NCBI RefSeq assembly: GCF_900100345.1
Contig: NZ_FMTT01000006.1
Location: forward strand, 92,784 to 156,783
Origin: Paenibacillus tianmuensis
GTDB lineage: Bacteria > Bacillota > Bacilli > Paenibacillales > NBRC-103111
Direction: 5' to 3'
Length of the DNA: 64,000 bases
The notes beneath the pieces are model-generated. The model was not told where the DNA came from. It did no database searches and saw only the letters and a program-made list of their open reading frames with translations. Of this stretch, positions 25,392-34,532 are shown one piece after another. Made by a program: the position numbers and the translations under genes. Positions within the stretch are counted from its first letter, which is position 1. Every line of letters starts with the position of its first letter.

Positions 25392-25652
25392 TTATCTCGG
25401 TTCTACAATCAGCTTAATGGCTGTCCGGTCTTCGCCGTCGATGACAATATCGGTAAATGCTGGTATGCAGATCAAATCAACCCCGCTGGGAGCCACAAAT
25501 CCTCGCGCGATGGCTACGGCTTTGATCGCTTGGTTGAGGGCCCCTGCCCCGATGGCCTGGAGCTCAGCAGCCCCGCGTTCACGCAATACTCCAGCCAACG
25601 CGCCTGCGACGGAATTTGGGTTGGATTTTGCTGACACTTTTAATACTTCCAT
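25392..25652 (-). CDS. spoVS: Stage V sporulation protein S
   Basis: 86 residues with the strict SpoVS pattern (MEVLKVSAKSNPNSVAGALA, GAGALNQAIKAVAIARGFV, DIVIDGEDRTAIKLIVEPR). SpoVS is needed for progress past stage V and affects septation and dehydration of spores in B. subtilis; it has an Alba-like fold and may bind nucleic acid. ATG 25652 sits behind GAGGAGGTAC. A sigma-H promoter match is present upstream, fitting its control in B. subtilis. Gene order ymdB-spoVS is as in B. subtilis. Confidence 0.97.
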   Translation of the reverse strand: MEVLKVSAKSNPNSVAGALAGVLRERGAAELQAIGAGALNQAIKAVAIARGFVAPSGVDLICIPAFTDIVIDGEDRTAIKLIVEPR

Positions 25653-25698
25653 GAAAAGTACCTCCTCGGGAATGATGATTGCTTCCAGTACTAATCAT

Positions 25699-25726
25699 AT
25701 TCTAGGAATTTGCGGTTAATTCCTTC
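25699..25726 (-). promoter_or_regulatory. Sigma-H-type promoter of spoVS
   Basis: Minus strand GAAGGAATT (25726-25718), 12-base spacer, CTAGAAT (25705-25699). The consensus is RnAGGAWWW-N12-RnnGAAT, so only one base differs. Transcription would begin about 45 bases ahead of ATG 25652. Sigma-H control of spoVS is established in B. subtilis. Confidence 0.65.
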
Positions 25727-25771
25727 TACCCGAAGATGGTATTTTCAAAAAAATTTGAATTGTCCGTCAAT

Positions 25772-26566
25772 TTAATCAAACAAGATCGTTTCTTCATCCA
25801 TGCGAATCAATTGAATCTTTTTTCCGAGCCCTGTAGCCAGGTCCAATTCCATGCTGACGGCATGAAAATGCCATTTGCCTTCATCTACGACAAAGCGGAC
25901 GGGAAGCTGGGTTTTAAATTTTTGCAGCACGGCGTTCCGCTCCATCCCGAGAATACCGTCCCGCGGGCCGACCATGCCTACATCCGTCACATAAGCCGTG
26001 CCTTGGGGCAGCAGCCGTTCGTCGTTCGTCTGTACGTGTGTATGTGTCCCGACGACGGCGGATACTTTGCCGTCCAAATGCCAGCCCATCGCCAGCTTCT
26101 CCGAAGTCGCTTCAGCATGGAAATCCACAAAGACGTACTTCGTTCTCTTTTTAGCTTGCTCTACCAGCTCATTCGCTTTCTCAAACGGACAGTCGAGCGG
26201 AGGCAAAAAGGTGCGTCCCTGCAAATTGATGAGGGCTAGCTCGATGTCTTTTACTTTGATAAACGTCATCCCTTTTCCGGGCGTTCCCTTCGGGAAATTG
26301 GCCGGCCGAACCATTCGGTCTTCCTTGTCGATAAAATCGAAGATTTCTTTCTGGTCCCACGTATGATTGCCCATCGTGATCCCGTGCACGCCAAGCTCGA
26401 AGAAGTCTTTGGCGATAGCAGCCGTGATGCCCCGCCCTGCTGCCGCGTTCTCTCCGTTCGCGATGATCCAATGCGGGTTATATTTATTTTTGAGGGTCGG
26501 TAAGCACGTTTTCAACGCTTTGCGGCCGACCGAACCGACAATATCTCCAATGAACAGTATTTTCAT
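25772..26566 (-). CDS. ymdB: YmdB-type 2',3'-cyclic nucleotide phosphodiesterase
   Basis: 264 residues, TIGR00282 metallophosphoesterase. Metal-site blocks: FIGDIVGSVGR, ANGENAAAGRG, MGNHTWDQKE, FVDFHAEATSEK and VGTHTHVQTND. All metal ligands appear intact. In B. subtilis YmdB is a phosphodiesterase that affects biofilm and motility choice and several hundred transcripts. It lies between rny and spoVS in the conserved order. Start ATG 26566 follows GGGGGAGAG. A long hairpin separates it from rny, so it may have its own transcript end or processing site. Confidence 0.95.
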   Translation of the reverse strand: MKILFIGDIVGSVGRKALKTCLPTLKNKYNPHWIIANGENAAAGRGITAAIAKDFFELGVHGITMGNHTWDQKEIFDFIDKEDRMVRPANFPKGTPGKGMTFIKVKDIELALINLQGRTFLPPLDCPFEKANELVEQAKKRTKYVFVDFHAEATSEKLAMGWHLDGKVSAVVGTHTHVQTNDERLLPQGTAYVTDVGMVGPRDGILGMERNAVLQKFKTQLPVRFVVDEGKWHFHAVSMELDLATGLGKKIQLIRMDEETILFD

Positions 26567-26619
26567 CGGACTCTCCCCCTACCTCACTTTAAATTTACTG
26601 CAACTTTCCGCTGAATTAG

Positions 26620-26651
26620 AGAGGGAAGTGGCAAAATCGCCACTTCCCTCT
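26620..26651. terminator. Perfect hairpin between rny and ymdB
   Basis: AGAGGGAAGTGGC pairs with GCCACTTCCCTCT around a six-base loop. T-rich tail is poor on both sides, so it may be an mRNA stability element or processing site instead of a full terminator. Confidence 0.5.
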
Positions 26652-26664
26652 GTCGTGTATGCAA

Positions 26665-28209
26665 TTATTTGGCGTATTCTACAGCACGCGTTTCCCGAAT
26701 GACCGTGACCTTGATGTGACCCGGATAATCGAGCTCGCTTTCGATTTTCTTCGTAATGTCTCTTGCCAGTCGGAATGCCTCGGTATCGTCCACCTTCTCA
26801 GGTTGAACCATTACGCGCACTTCGCGTCCGGCTTGGATCGCATACGATTTCTCGACGCCTTCGAACGATTCGGAGATCTCTTCGAGCTTCTCGAGCCTTT
26901 TGATGTACGTTTCGAGCGTTTCCCGGCGCGCGCCCGGTCTTGCTGCAGACAGCGCATCAGCCGCGCCGACCAGCATAGCGATGACCGAAGTCGCCTCACA
27001 GTCGCCGTGATGCGAAGCGATACTGTTAATGACCACCGGATGCTCCTTGTACTTCTTGGCGATCTCAACGCCGATCTCGACGTGAGAGCCCTCCACTTCG
27101 TGATCCAGTGCTTTCCCGATGTCATGAAGGAGACCGGCACGTTTCGCCAATGTCACGTCTACTCCGAGTTCTCCTGCCATCAGTCCGGCGAGGTAAGCCA
27201 CTTCCATGGAATGCTTGAGCACGTTTTGACCGTAGCTTGTACGGAATTTGAGTCGGCCCAAAATTTTGATCAAGTCGGGGTGAAGACCATGTACGCCGGT
27301 TTCGAACGTTGCTTGCTCCCCGTATTCGCGGATCCGCTCGTCGACTTCCTTTCGGGACTTCTCGACCATTTCTTCAATGCGGGCCGGATGGATTCGTCCG
27401 TCCGCTACAAGCTTCTCAAGGGAAGTTCGGGCGATTTCCCGACGAATCGGGTCAAACCCGGACAAAATGACGGCTTCCGGCGTGTCGTCGATGATCAAAT
27501 CGATACCGGTGAGCGTCTCCAAGGCCCGGATATTGCGGCCTTCGCGGCCGATAATCCGGCCTTTCATCTCCTCATTCGGAAGCGCTACGACTGATACGGT
27601 CGTTTCGGCCACATGATCGGCCGCGCAGCGTTGAATGGCGAGTGTGATGACTTCTCTAGCCTTTTTGTCGCCTTCTTCTTTGGCTTGCTGTTCGATTTCC
27701 TTGATCAATTGAGCGGTTTCATGGCGAACTTCCTGTTCTACGTTGGTCAAAATGATTTGTTTGGCTTCGTCCATCGTCAACGCAGAAATTCGCTCCAGCT
27801 CGGCAACTTGATCTTTATAAATCTGATCAATTTGCGCTTGGGTTTCTTCGATTCGTTTCTCCTTGTTGGCGACCTGCTCCTCTTTTTTCTCAAGAGATTC
27901 TAATTTTTTATCCAGCGATTCCTCTTTTTGCAACAATCGTCTCTCTTGTCGTTGAGTTTCATTTCGACGGTCACGAATGTCTTTTTCAGCTTCGGTTCTG
28001 AGCTTGTGAATCTCGTCTTTCGCCTCCAGAACCGCTTCTTTCTTCAGTGCTTCTGCCTCTTTACGGGCATTTTCCTTGATCTGCTCGGCAGCATGTTCAG
28101 CACTGGAAATCTTCGCCTCTGCAAGGGACTTGCGGATAAAATAACCGATCCCGAAGCATAGAACACCAACAACGAGAACGACTATGATCCAGATGACTGT
28201 CGTAGGCAT
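26665..28209 (-). CDS. rny: Ribonuclease Y
   Basis: 514 residues from ATG 28209, behind GAGGAGG with eight-base spacing; GTG 28218 would overlap the ribosome site. Domains: an N-terminal membrane anchor ([21 protein letters not shown]), a long charged coiled coil (about 30-190), a KH domain ([20 protein letters not shown]) and an HD domain ([12 protein letters not shown]) with ASHHGD as a second metal site. It is the main endonuclease for mRNA decay in B. subtilis, membrane-attached. Nearby ricA encodes one of its specificity partners. Sequence of the KH and HD parts is nearly invariant in the order. Confidence 0.98.
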   Translation of the reverse strand: MPTTVIWIIVVLVVGVLCFGIGYFIRKSLAEAKISSAEHAAEQIKENARKEAEALKKEAVLEAKDEIHKLRTEAEKDIRDRRNETQRQERRLLQKEESLDKKLESLEKKEEQVANKEKRIEETQAQIDQIYKDQVAELERISALTMDEAKQIILTNVEQEVRHETAQLIKEIEQQAKEEGDKKAREVITLAIQRCAADHVAETTVSVVALPNEEMKGRIIGREGRNIRALETLTGIDLIIDDTPEAVILSGFDPIRREIARTSLEKLVADGRIHPARIEEMVEKSRKEVDERIREYGEQATFETGVHGLHPDLIKILGRLKFRTSYGQNVLKHSMEVAYLAGLMAGELGVDVTLAKRAGLLHDIGKALDHEVEGSHVEIGVEIAKKYKEHPVVINSIASHHGDCEATSVIAMLVGAADALSAARPGARRETLETYIKRLEKLEEISESFEGVEKSYAIQAGREVRVMVQPEKVDDTEAFRLARDITKKIESELDYPGHIKVTVIRETRAVEYAK

Positions 28210-28320
28210 CCAGTTCACCTCCTCGTTGTTTCTCCAAGGGGTAAGCTTGGGATAATCAGGTTGTTTAATCCATTCTACAAGCGCTAGTAAAAAGTAAAAA
28301 TTGGCGATTTTACTTTGTTC

Positions 28321-28350
28321 GAATCTTCCTCAGGCTGCTCAGGAAGATTC
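28321..28350. terminator. Hairpin after recX
   Basis: GAATCTTCCT pairs with AGGAAGATTC around a ten-base loop. The following T run is weak. It is probably the end of the recX transcript. Confidence 0.5.
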
Positions 28351-28462
28351 TGTGTATCGCATTCACATAATTATTTTATCTTTTGATAAAGAAGCTTGTC
28401 AAGGTGTTGGGTCCGAATGAGTCGATATTCCGTCCGTCGCTTGATTACGTTTTCCATATTTG

Positions 28463-29170
28463 CTAGAATTGCTCTTCTTCCGGGAACATCTCTTCGTCCC
28501 AATCCCCTTCCGGTCCTTTTCGAGGCAAACGCGCCAGCACTTTGCTAACAACCTTCCCCGGATAACCCCGGCGCTGAAGGAAGCCGGCAATTTTCCGCCT
28601 GGCCTTCACCGGATCCTTCTCCAGCTCTGAACGATACCGTTTCGAGGCAAGACTGTACGCCATCGCAAATTCCGTTTCTTCGTCCACCTGCTCCATCGCC
28701 GCTAGAATATGATCTTTGCGAATCCCTTTTTGCTGCAGCTCCTGCTTGATCCAATGCCGCCCTTTTTTTTGCGATTCAAGACGCTGCTTGGCGAGCTGCT
28801 CGGCAAATTGCTCGTCGTTCAAGTAGCCTTCCTTCGCTAAACGCTCGACCGTCGATGCCGTGATTTCCGGCGTATACCCTTTTTGCTTCAGCCGGGCCTT
28901 CATTTCGTGTTCGGACCGGAGCCGGCTGGACAGCAGACGGATTGCGTCCAAATAAGCTTTTTGCGCCTCGTCTTCGGCCAAAATCTGCTCAAGCCGCGCC
29001 GCTTCAACGGCTTCGCCTTTGAGCAGCCTGTGCTTGATCATCAAATCCTCATGGACCGAGAACGCAAAGGTCTCGTCGATATAAATGTTATAACGGTGCG
29101 GCCCCTTGCGCTGCCGTTCCACCTTCGTAATCAGCCCCGATTGAAGCTGCGGCCTTTCCTGCTCGGTCAT
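28463..29170 (-). CDS. recX: RecA regulator RecX
   Basis: 235 residues from ATG 29170, behind AAGGGAGG. RecX-family three-helix repeats are visible (LLSSRLRSEHEMKARLKQKGY, VERLAKEGYLNDEQFAEQL, KGRHWIKQELQQKGI, and RKIAGFLQRRGYPGKVV). The N-terminal extension of about 60 residues with beta strands is typical of Bacillus RecX (YfhG). RecX modulates RecA filaments on single-stranded DNA during recombination and SOS. It lies downstream of recA behind a terminator, so its level is probably lower than RecA's. An acidic tail (DWDEEMFPEEE) ends the protein. Confidence 0.92.
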   Translation of the reverse strand: MTEQERPQLQSGLITKVERQRKGPHRYNIYIDETFAFSVHEDLMIKHRLLKGEAVEAARLEQILAEDEAQKAYLDAIRLLSSRLRSEHEMKARLKQKGYTPEITASTVERLAKEGYLNDEQFAEQLAKQRLESQKKGRHWIKQELQQKGIRKDHILAAMEQVDEETEFAMAYSLASKRYRSELEKDPVKARRKIAGFLQRRGYPGKVVSKVLARLPRKGPEGDWDEEMFPEEEQF

Positions 29171-29190
29171 GAATCCAAGTACCTCCCTTG

Positions 29191-29230
29191 AAAATGGCAA
29201 AAGGCACCTTTAATCTGGATTAAAGGTGCC
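29191..29230 (-). terminator. Terminator between recA and recX
   Basis: GGCACCTTTAAT pairs with ATTAAAGGTGCC around a four-base loop, then TTTTGCC on the minus strand. It limits read-through from recA to recX. Confidence 0.75.
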
Positions 29231-29237
29231 GGAACGT

Positions 29238-30293
29238 TTATTCTTTCTCTTCAAGCAGCGCCAATTCTTCCTCTTCGTCCTCATCGTCCGAATTCGGCCC
29301 GATCACCGGAGCCAGGTTGCAGTTCTCACGAATTTTCTTCTCGATGGTGTCGGCAATGTGCGGGTTTTCCTTCAGGAACTGCTTCGCATTTTCACGTCCT
29401 TGGCCGAGGCGATCGTTATTGTAGGAGTACCACGCACCGCTCTTTTGGATGATATCCATCTCGCTAGCAATATCGACGATACTGCCTTCTTTGGAGATGC
29501 CTTCGCCGTACATAATATCGATATCCGCTTGCTTGAACGGAGGCGCTACTTTGTTCTTGACGACTTTGATCCGGGTCCGGTTACCGACCATATCATTGCC
29601 TTGCTTAATCGTCTCTACGCGGCGTACATCAAGCCGGACGGACGAATAAAACTTGAGCGCGCGGCCCCCTGGAGTCGTTTCCGGGTTGCCGAACATGACG
29701 CCGACCTTCTCGCGCAATTGGTTGATAAAGATAGCGATTGTTTTGGACTTGTTGATCGCCCCGGACAGCTTCCGCAGTGCCTGCGACATAAGGCGGGCTT
29801 GCAAGCCGACGTGGGCATCGCCCATCTCGCCTTCGATTTCGGCCTTCGGTACGAGAGCCGCAACCGAGTCGATGACGATGATATCGACCGCGCCGCTGCG
29901 CACCAGCGCTTCCGCAATTTCCAGCGCCTGCTCGCCCGTATCGGGCTGGGAAAGCAGCAGCTCGTCGATGTTGATGCCGAGCTTGCTCGCATACAGCGGG
30001 TCCAGCGCGTGCTCCGCATCGATGAACGCCGCGGTGCCGCCGGCTCTCTGAACTTCGGCGATCGCGTGAAGCGCTACCGTCGTTTTACCGGACGATTCCG
30101 GTCCGTATACCTCTATAATTCTACCTCGCGGAAATCCGCCGATGCCCAGAGCGATATCCAAGGCCAGCGATCCGCTTGGGATCGTCTCTACCTGCATATG
30201 GGTCGATTCGCCCAATTTCATGATCGAACCTTTCCCGAATTGCTTTTCAATTTGACGAAGGGCATTTTCCAAGGCTGCGCGCCGATCTGACAA
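29238..30293 (-). CDS. recA: Recombinase RecA
   Basis: 351 residues. Start is TTG 30293, giving the standard N-terminus [19 protein letters not shown]; the GTG at 30302 lies too close to the AAAGGA ribosome site. Walker [10 protein letters not shown], Walker [11 protein letters not shown], loop L1 near [14 protein letters not shown] and L2 near [15 protein letters not shown] are intact. RecA forms filaments on single-stranded DNA, drives homologous recombination and triggers LexA self-cleavage. A LexA (SOS) box and promoter lie upstream, and recX follows. The tail is acidic (DDEDEEEE), as usual. Confidence 0.99.
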   Translation of the reverse strand: MSDRRAALENALRQIEKQFGKGSIMKLGESTHMQVETIPSGSLALDIALGIGGFPRGRIIEVYGPESSGKTTVALHAIAEVQRAGGTAAFIDAEHALDPLYASKLGINIDELLLSQPDTGEQALEIAEALVRSGAVDIIVIDSVAALVPKAEIEGEMGDAHVGLQARLMSQALRKLSGAINKSKTIAIFINQLREKVGVMFGNPETTPGGRALKFYSSVRLDVRRVETIKQGNDMVGNRTRIKVVKNKVAPPFKQADIDIMYGEGISKEGSIVDIASEMDIIQKSGAWYSYNNDRLGQGRENAKQFLKENPHIADTIEKKIRENCNLAPVIGPNSDDEDEEEELALLEEKE

Positions 30294-30329
30294 AAGAATC
30301 ACGTCCTTTTTGATTTATCTGTTGATACC

Positions 30330-30381
30330 ATATTACCGTGTTTTGAATCGGCTGACAAGCATTTTTCCGAACATACATTCG
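30330..30381 (-). promoter_or_regulatory. recA promoter with LexA/SOS box
   Basis: Minus strand: -35 TTGTCA (30358-30353), 17-base spacer, -10 TAATAT (30335-30330). Directly upstream is CGAATGTATGTTCG (30368-30381), one base off the Bacillus LexA consensus CGAACnnnnGTTCG. SOS control of recA is established. Confidence 0.8.
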
Positions 30382-30399
30382 CTTGCTTGGCAAAAGAAA

Positions 30400-30434
30400 A
30401 ACCGTAACACGTTTGGTTCAAAAATGTTACGGTT
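30400..30434 (-). terminator. Terminator after cinA's upstream neighbour region, before the recA promoter
   Basis: AACCGTAACA pairs with TGTTACGGTT with a 15-base loop, followed on the minus strand by TTTTTCTTTTG. It lies 45 bases past the cinA stop codon and ends that transcript. Confidence 0.75.
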
Positions 30435-30478
30435 CTTCCGCTAACATCTATTATACTTTATTTTGGGTCTTCTGGCAA

Positions 30479-31726
30479 CTATGATTTTATCGATTTCCAC
30501 AAATGATAGAGTGCGCTTTTCGCTGCCCGAAGCTTGATCGTTTCGCGGTTGCCGGACAGCTGGAGCTTGACGGCGAAGACTTGACCGTTCCGGCGCGCGA
30601 GACCTACGTAGACCAAGCCGACCGGCTTGCCTTCCGACTCGCCGGGCCCTGCGACGCCAGTAATCGATACAGCAACGTCCGCATCCAGCAGACGAAGCGT
30701 ATTGCGCGCAAGCTCCGCCGCGGTCTCCTCGCTGACAGCGCCGGGCGCCCCCGGACCTTCCAGCAGCTCCATCGGCACGCCGAGCAACTTATGCTTTAAC
30801 GCCACGGAGTAGCAAATGACGCCTCCCAGAAACGATTGCGAGCTCCCTGGAACAGCTGTCAGCAAATCGCTGAGCAGGCCCCCCGTGCAGCTCTCGGCTA
30901 CGGCAAGCTTTTGCCCGCTTTCCGCAAGCATACGCAGCACCTGCTGCTCCAGAGTGAGGTCCTCCGCCGCGTAAATATGCTCGTCCAGCCGGCTACGGAT
31001 TTCCGCTTCCAGCGGACGCAGTCTGGCCATCGCCTCGTCAGCTGAAAAGGCGCGCGTCGTAAGCCGGATCGCCACCTCGCCCTCCTTGGCATAAGGGGCA
31101 ATGGTCGGGTCCGTCTGGGCTTCGATTAAATCAATCACGGCATGCTCCAGCGCCGACTCTCCGATCCCTGCGAACTTCAGCATGACCGAGTAAAGCGGCT
31201 GCACGTCATCCATCTTGGATTCAATCCAAGGCTTGGCATACCGGTCGAACATCGGCTTCATCTCTTTGGGCGGGCCGGGAAGCAAAATGTAATGCGTACC
31301 CTCGTACGTTACCGCTACGCCAACCGCCAGCCCCGTGTCGTTCGGCAGCGGATCGCTATGCTCGGGCATCAGCGCCTGCCGCGCATTGCTTTCCACCATC
31401 GGGATGCCCCGCTGCTGGAACATCTCGGTCATTTTGTTCATCGAAGGTTCATGAATGACAAGCTTTTGCCCGAGCACCTCGCCCAGTACGTCCTTCGTCA
31501 AATCGTCCTGCGTCGGTCCGAGTCCGCCCGTGCAAATAATGAGATCCGCGCGGCCCTTGGCGATATGCAGCGATTCTTTGATCCGCGAGACGTTGTCGCC
31601 GACGACTGTCTGGAAATAAACGCCCACGCCGATATCCGCAAGGCCTTTGGCCAGGTACTGCGCATTCGTATTTACGATTTGTCCCATCAGCAGCTCAGTG
31701 CCGACGGCTATGATCTCAGCTCTCAC
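30479..31726 (-). CDS. cinA: Competence/damage-inducible protein CinA
   Basis: 415 residues. N-terminal molybdopterin-binding-like domain (AEIIAVGTELLMGQIVNTNAQYL, CTGGLGPTQDDLTKD) with ADP-ribose pyrophosphatase activity in studied homologues, then a C-terminal NMN deamidase domain (VAESCTGGLLSDLLTAVPGSS, VSITGVAGPGESEGKPVG). The C-terminal domain recycles NMN to nicotinate mononucleotide, which joins the NAD salvage done by pncA/pncB elsewhere in the window. In B. subtilis cinA precedes recA in an operon induced in competence; here a terminator and an SOS promoter separate the two. Start ATG 31726. Confidence 0.96.
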   Translation of the reverse strand: MRAEIIAVGTELLMGQIVNTNAQYLAKGLADIGVGVYFQTVVGDNVSRIKESLHIAKGRADLIICTGGLGPTQDDLTKDVLGEVLGQKLVIHEPSMNKMTEMFQQRGIPMVESNARQALMPEHSDPLPNDTGLAVGVAVTYEGTHYILLPGPPKEMKPMFDRYAKPWIESKMDDVQPLYSVMLKFAGIGESALEHAVIDLIEAQTDPTIAPYAKEGEVAIRLTTRAFSADEAMARLRPLEAEIRSRLDEHIYAAEDLTLEQQVLRMLAESGQKLAVAESCTGGLLSDLLTAVPGSSQSFLGGVICYSVALKHKLLGVPMELLEGPGAPGAVSEETAAELARNTLRLLDADVAVSITGVAGPGESEGKPVGLVYVGLARRNGQVFAVKLQLSGNRETIKLRAAKSALYHLWKSIKS

Positions 31727-31748
31727 GGTACGCCTCCAAACAGCACAA

Positions 31749-31773
31749 AAACAATAGGCTGTCCCTACTGTTT
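31749..31773 (-). terminator. Terminator overlapping the last codons of pgsA
   Basis: AAACAGTAGG against CCTATTGTTT, one G-T pair, followed by TTTTGTG. The left arm starts inside the stop-codon region of pgsA, so the gene has no spare 3' leader. Confidence 0.6.
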
Positions 31774-32352
31774 TTGATCGCTAAAATTAATGACATGTTT
31801 GTTTTTGATAAAATAGTCGAAGCCCGAATAAATCGTAATGATAGCGGCAATCCAACTGGCCACGATGTCGAAGCGGAAGTTGATGAACGCAAACGGAAAA
31901 TTGTTGATAAGCAGTGCGATAATGGCCGTAATCTGCGCCGCCGTCTTCCATTTCCCCCATTTGCTGGCCGCTATGACGGACCCTTCGAGCAAAGCGATCT
32001 GCCGCAAGCCGGTGACGGCGAACTCGCGGCTGATGATCACGATGACGATCCAAGCGTCAACCTTGTTCATTTCAACGAGCGAGATCAATACGGCAGACAC
32101 CAAAAGCTTGTCGGCCAGCGGATCCAGAAGCTTGCCCAGATTGGTGACAAGCTTCCGTTTTCTGGCGATATACCCGTCCAAACTGTCGGTACTGGCGGCT
32201 ATGATAAAGATCAGCGCCGCAATGATCTGGTTGTACGTAATGCTGAACTGCTCGATGCGAATGTGCGGAAACTTAACGTTGACGAGCAGAAATAACATGA
32301 TGATCGGAACCAGAAATATTCTCGCCAGAGTGATCCGGTTGGCCAGATTCAT
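31765..32352 (-). CDS. pgsA: CDP-diacylglycerol-glycerol-3-phosphate 3-phosphatidyltransferase
   Basis: Makes phosphatidylglycerophosphate from CDP-diacylglycerol and glycerol-3-phosphate in the membrane. 195 residues, about five membrane helices. The CDP-alcohol phosphotransferase motif is intact: DGYIARKRKLVTNLGKLLDP followed by LADK, matching DGxxARxxxxxxxxGxxxDxxxD. Start ATG 32352 overlaps the rimO stop by four bases, so it is coupled to rimO. It sits in the order rodZ-yajQ-rimO-pgsA-cinA-recA, close to B. subtilis. Confidence 0.97.
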   Translation of the reverse strand: MNLANRITLARIFLVPIIMLFLLVNVKFPHIRIEQFSITYNQIIAALIFIIAASTDSLDGYIARKRKLVTNLGKLLDPLADKLLVSAVLISLVEMNKVDAWIVIVIISREFAVTGLRQIALLEGSVIAASKWGKWKTAAQITAIIALLINNFPFAFINFRFDIVASWIAAIITIYSGFDYFIKNKHVINFSDQKQ

Positions 32353-33677
32353 GCCACGACCTCCCCGGACAAGTCAAACTCGAAGGAGTGCGTGATGCGA
32401 ACCTTGGCAATTTCGCCGATTTTGAGCTGCCCGCCGCCGACAAACACTTCGCCGTCGATCTCGGGAGCATCGTATTGCGAACGGCCGACATAGACGTCGT
32501 TGTGCCCGTCGTATTTTTCGATCAAAACGTCGATCACTTGACCGATCCGCTCGCCGTTGCGTTCGTTTGCAATCTCACGCTGCAGCTCCATGAGTACGTT
32601 CGAGCGGTACTCTTTAACATCGTCCGGCACTTGGTCCGGCAGACGGGAAGCCGGCGTATCTTCTTCCTTGGAATAAGTGAACACGCCTAGACGGTCGAAT
32701 TTCATTTCTCGGATAAACGATTTCAGATTCTCGAAATCTTCCTCCGTTTCCCCCGGAAAACCGACAATAATCGACGTGCGAAGCGATACGCCTGGAATGC
32801 GGTCGCGAATTTTGCGGATCAGCTCCCGTGCGTCCCGCTGACGTCCCGGACGCCGCATCCGCTTCAAAATGCTGTCTTCGCTGTGCTGCAAAGGCATATC
32901 GACGTATTTGCACACTTTAGGGTTGTTCGCGATGACGTCGATCAGCTCGTCCGTAAAGAAGCCGGGATACGCGTAATGCAGCCGCACCCATTCGATGCCC
33001 GGCACGGCGCTTACCCGGTTCATCAGCTCCGGCAGCATAAACGTATCGTACAGATCCGTCCCGTAGTTGGTCGAATCCTGCGCAATCAGGCTGATTTCAC
33101 GGACGCCCTGCGAAGCCAGCTGGGCCACCTCGTCCAGAATTGATTCGATGGAACGACTGCGGAACTTGCCACGCATGATCGGAATGCTGCAGAACGTACA
33201 GGCGTTGTCGCAGCCCTCCGCAATTTTCACATACGCCGTATAGCGCGGAGTCGCCATTCGTCTCGGCAGCTTCTGCTCGTAGTTGAACACCGGATTGCCG
33301 ACCATCACAGGCTTGCGGCCGACCAGCGCTTGGTCGACAATGTCGTTAATGTTGTGGAAATCCCCGGTTCCGACGATTCCGTCGATCTCCGGCATCTCCT
33401 TCATCAATTCTTCCTTATACCGCTGGGTCAAGCACCCTGATACGATCAGCGCCTTAAGATTGGCCGTCTGCTTCAACTCCGCCAAATCGAGAATCGTATT
33501 GACCGATTCCTCTTTGGCCGCATCGATAAATCCGCATGTATTTACAATAATGACGGTCGCTTCTTCTTTATCGTTAACCAAAGAATACCCGCGCTCATGC
33601 ACGAGTCCGGACATGATCTCCGAATCGACCAGGTTTTTCTCACATCCTAAGGTAACCACTTTCACTTTCTCTGTCAT
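32349..33677 (-). CDS. rimO: Ribosomal protein S12 methylthiotransferase RimO
   Basis: Radical SAM enzyme that methylthiolates a conserved aspartate of ribosomal protein S12. 442 residues from ATG 33677, behind GGAGGATTTTGAC. The RimO-specific start VTLGCEKNLVDSEIMSG distinguishes it from MiaB (which here reads [11 protein letters not shown]). A second Cys block is NTCGFIDAAKEES; the radical SAM cluster is in CDNACTFCSIPIMRG. A C-terminal TRAM domain follows (VDVLIEKYDG). Overlaps pgsA by four bases. Note that this genome window holds both RimO and MiaB; the motifs keep them apart. Confidence 0.96.
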   Translation of the reverse strand: MTEKVKVVTLGCEKNLVDSEIMSGLVHERGYSLVNDKEEATVIIVNTCGFIDAAKEESVNTILDLAELKQTANLKALIVSGCLTQRYKEELMKEMPEIDGIVGTGDFHNINDIVDQALVGRKPVMVGNPVFNYEQKLPRRMATPRYTAYVKIAEGCDNACTFCSIPIMRGKFRSRSIESILDEVAQLASQGVREISLIAQDSTNYGTDLYDTFMLPELMNRVSAVPGIEWVRLHYAYPGFFTDELIDVIANNPKVCKYVDMPLQHSEDSILKRMRRPGRQRDARELIRKIRDRIPGVSLRTSIIVGFPGETEEDFENLKSFIREMKFDRLGVFTYSKEEDTPASRLPDQVPDDVKEYRSNVLMELQREIANERNGERIGQVIDVLIEKYDGHNDVYVGRSQYDAPEIDGEVFVGGGQLKIGEIAKVRITHSFEFDLSGEVVA

Positions 33678-33818
33678 GTCAAAATCCTCCACCATGGTTA
33701 GTACCTTTTACTACTAAACGGTTGCTTCAAGTATAATATACCGTATGAAAAGGTGTCAAAAGCAGTAAAAATACCTTACAGGCCCGTTTCCGTAAGGCAG
33801 CCGAACCGTTCTTTGGCC

Positions 33819-34310
33819 TTACCTGAAATTGATAAACTGAAGATCGAGCGAAAGATCCGCCTTCCGGAGCAGCGCCATAACCTGCTGCAGGTCGTCTTTG
33901 CTTTTTCCCGTTACGCGAATTTGGTCCCCCTGGATCTGGCTTTTTACCTTCAGCTTGGAATCGCGGATAAGCACGTTGATTTTTTTTGAGTTGTCTTGGT
34001 CGACCCCCTGCTTAACTTTAATGCGTTGACGCACCGTACTGCCCGCAGCAGGCTCGACTTTGCCGTAATCCAAATTTTTAAGCGATATGCCGCGCTTCGC
34101 CATCTTGGACTGCAAAATGTCCAATACGTTTTGAAGCTTGAAATCGTCGTCGGAGATGACCACCAGCTCTTCTTTTTCCAACGAGATACTGCTTTTGCTT
34201 CCTTTGAAATCAAAGCGTGTCGCGATCTCCTTTTCCGCCTGGTTAATGGCGTTGTTCATCTCCTGAAGATCCAGCTTCGATACGATATCAAACGAGTTTT
34301 CACTGCTCAC
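33819..34310 (-). CDS. yajQ: YajQ-family cyclic-di-GMP-binding-type protein
   Basis: 163 residues from a GTG at 34310, nine bases behind AAAGGGGA. Pattern [35 protein letters not shown], then [19 protein letters not shown] and [13 protein letters not shown]. Two ferredoxin-like halves. YajQ proteins bind nucleic acid or, in Xanthomonas, cyclic-di-GMP, acting on virulence. In Firmicutes the role is unsettled. It lies between rodZ and rimO with its own gaps on each side. The frame extends 11 codons further upstream without a ribosome site, so that part was left out. Confidence 0.94.
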   Translation of the reverse strand: MSSENSFDIVSKLDLQEMNNAINQAEKEIATRFDFKGSKSSISLEKEELVVISDDDFKLQNVLDILQSKMAKRGISLKNLDYGKVEPAAGSTVRQRIKVKQGVDQDNSKKINVLIRDSKLKVKSQIQGDQIRVTGKSKDDLQQVMALLRKADLSLDLQFINFR

Positions 34311-34362
34311 AAAATCCGCTCCCCTTTCATATCTAAATTCCACGCCCTCTATTGTAACAAAA

Positions 34363-34396
34363 AAGACACCCTCAGCACAAAGCTTTCGCGTGTCTT
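34363..34396 (-). terminator. Terminator after rodZ
   Basis: AAGACAC pairs with GTGTCTT across an inner AAGCTTT stem; six T residues follow on the minus strand. Confidence 0.75.
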
Positions 34397-34532
34397 GAAG
34401 CCGTATTGTTCAAATGCGCCAGAAATTTAAGCATTATCGCTGTCGGCCGACCGGCAAAACATGTCAGTCCTTCAAGCGAAAATGAACGAGATGCATACGT
34501 TGTCCAGTATTTCCGTTTTTCCGGCGGCTATG

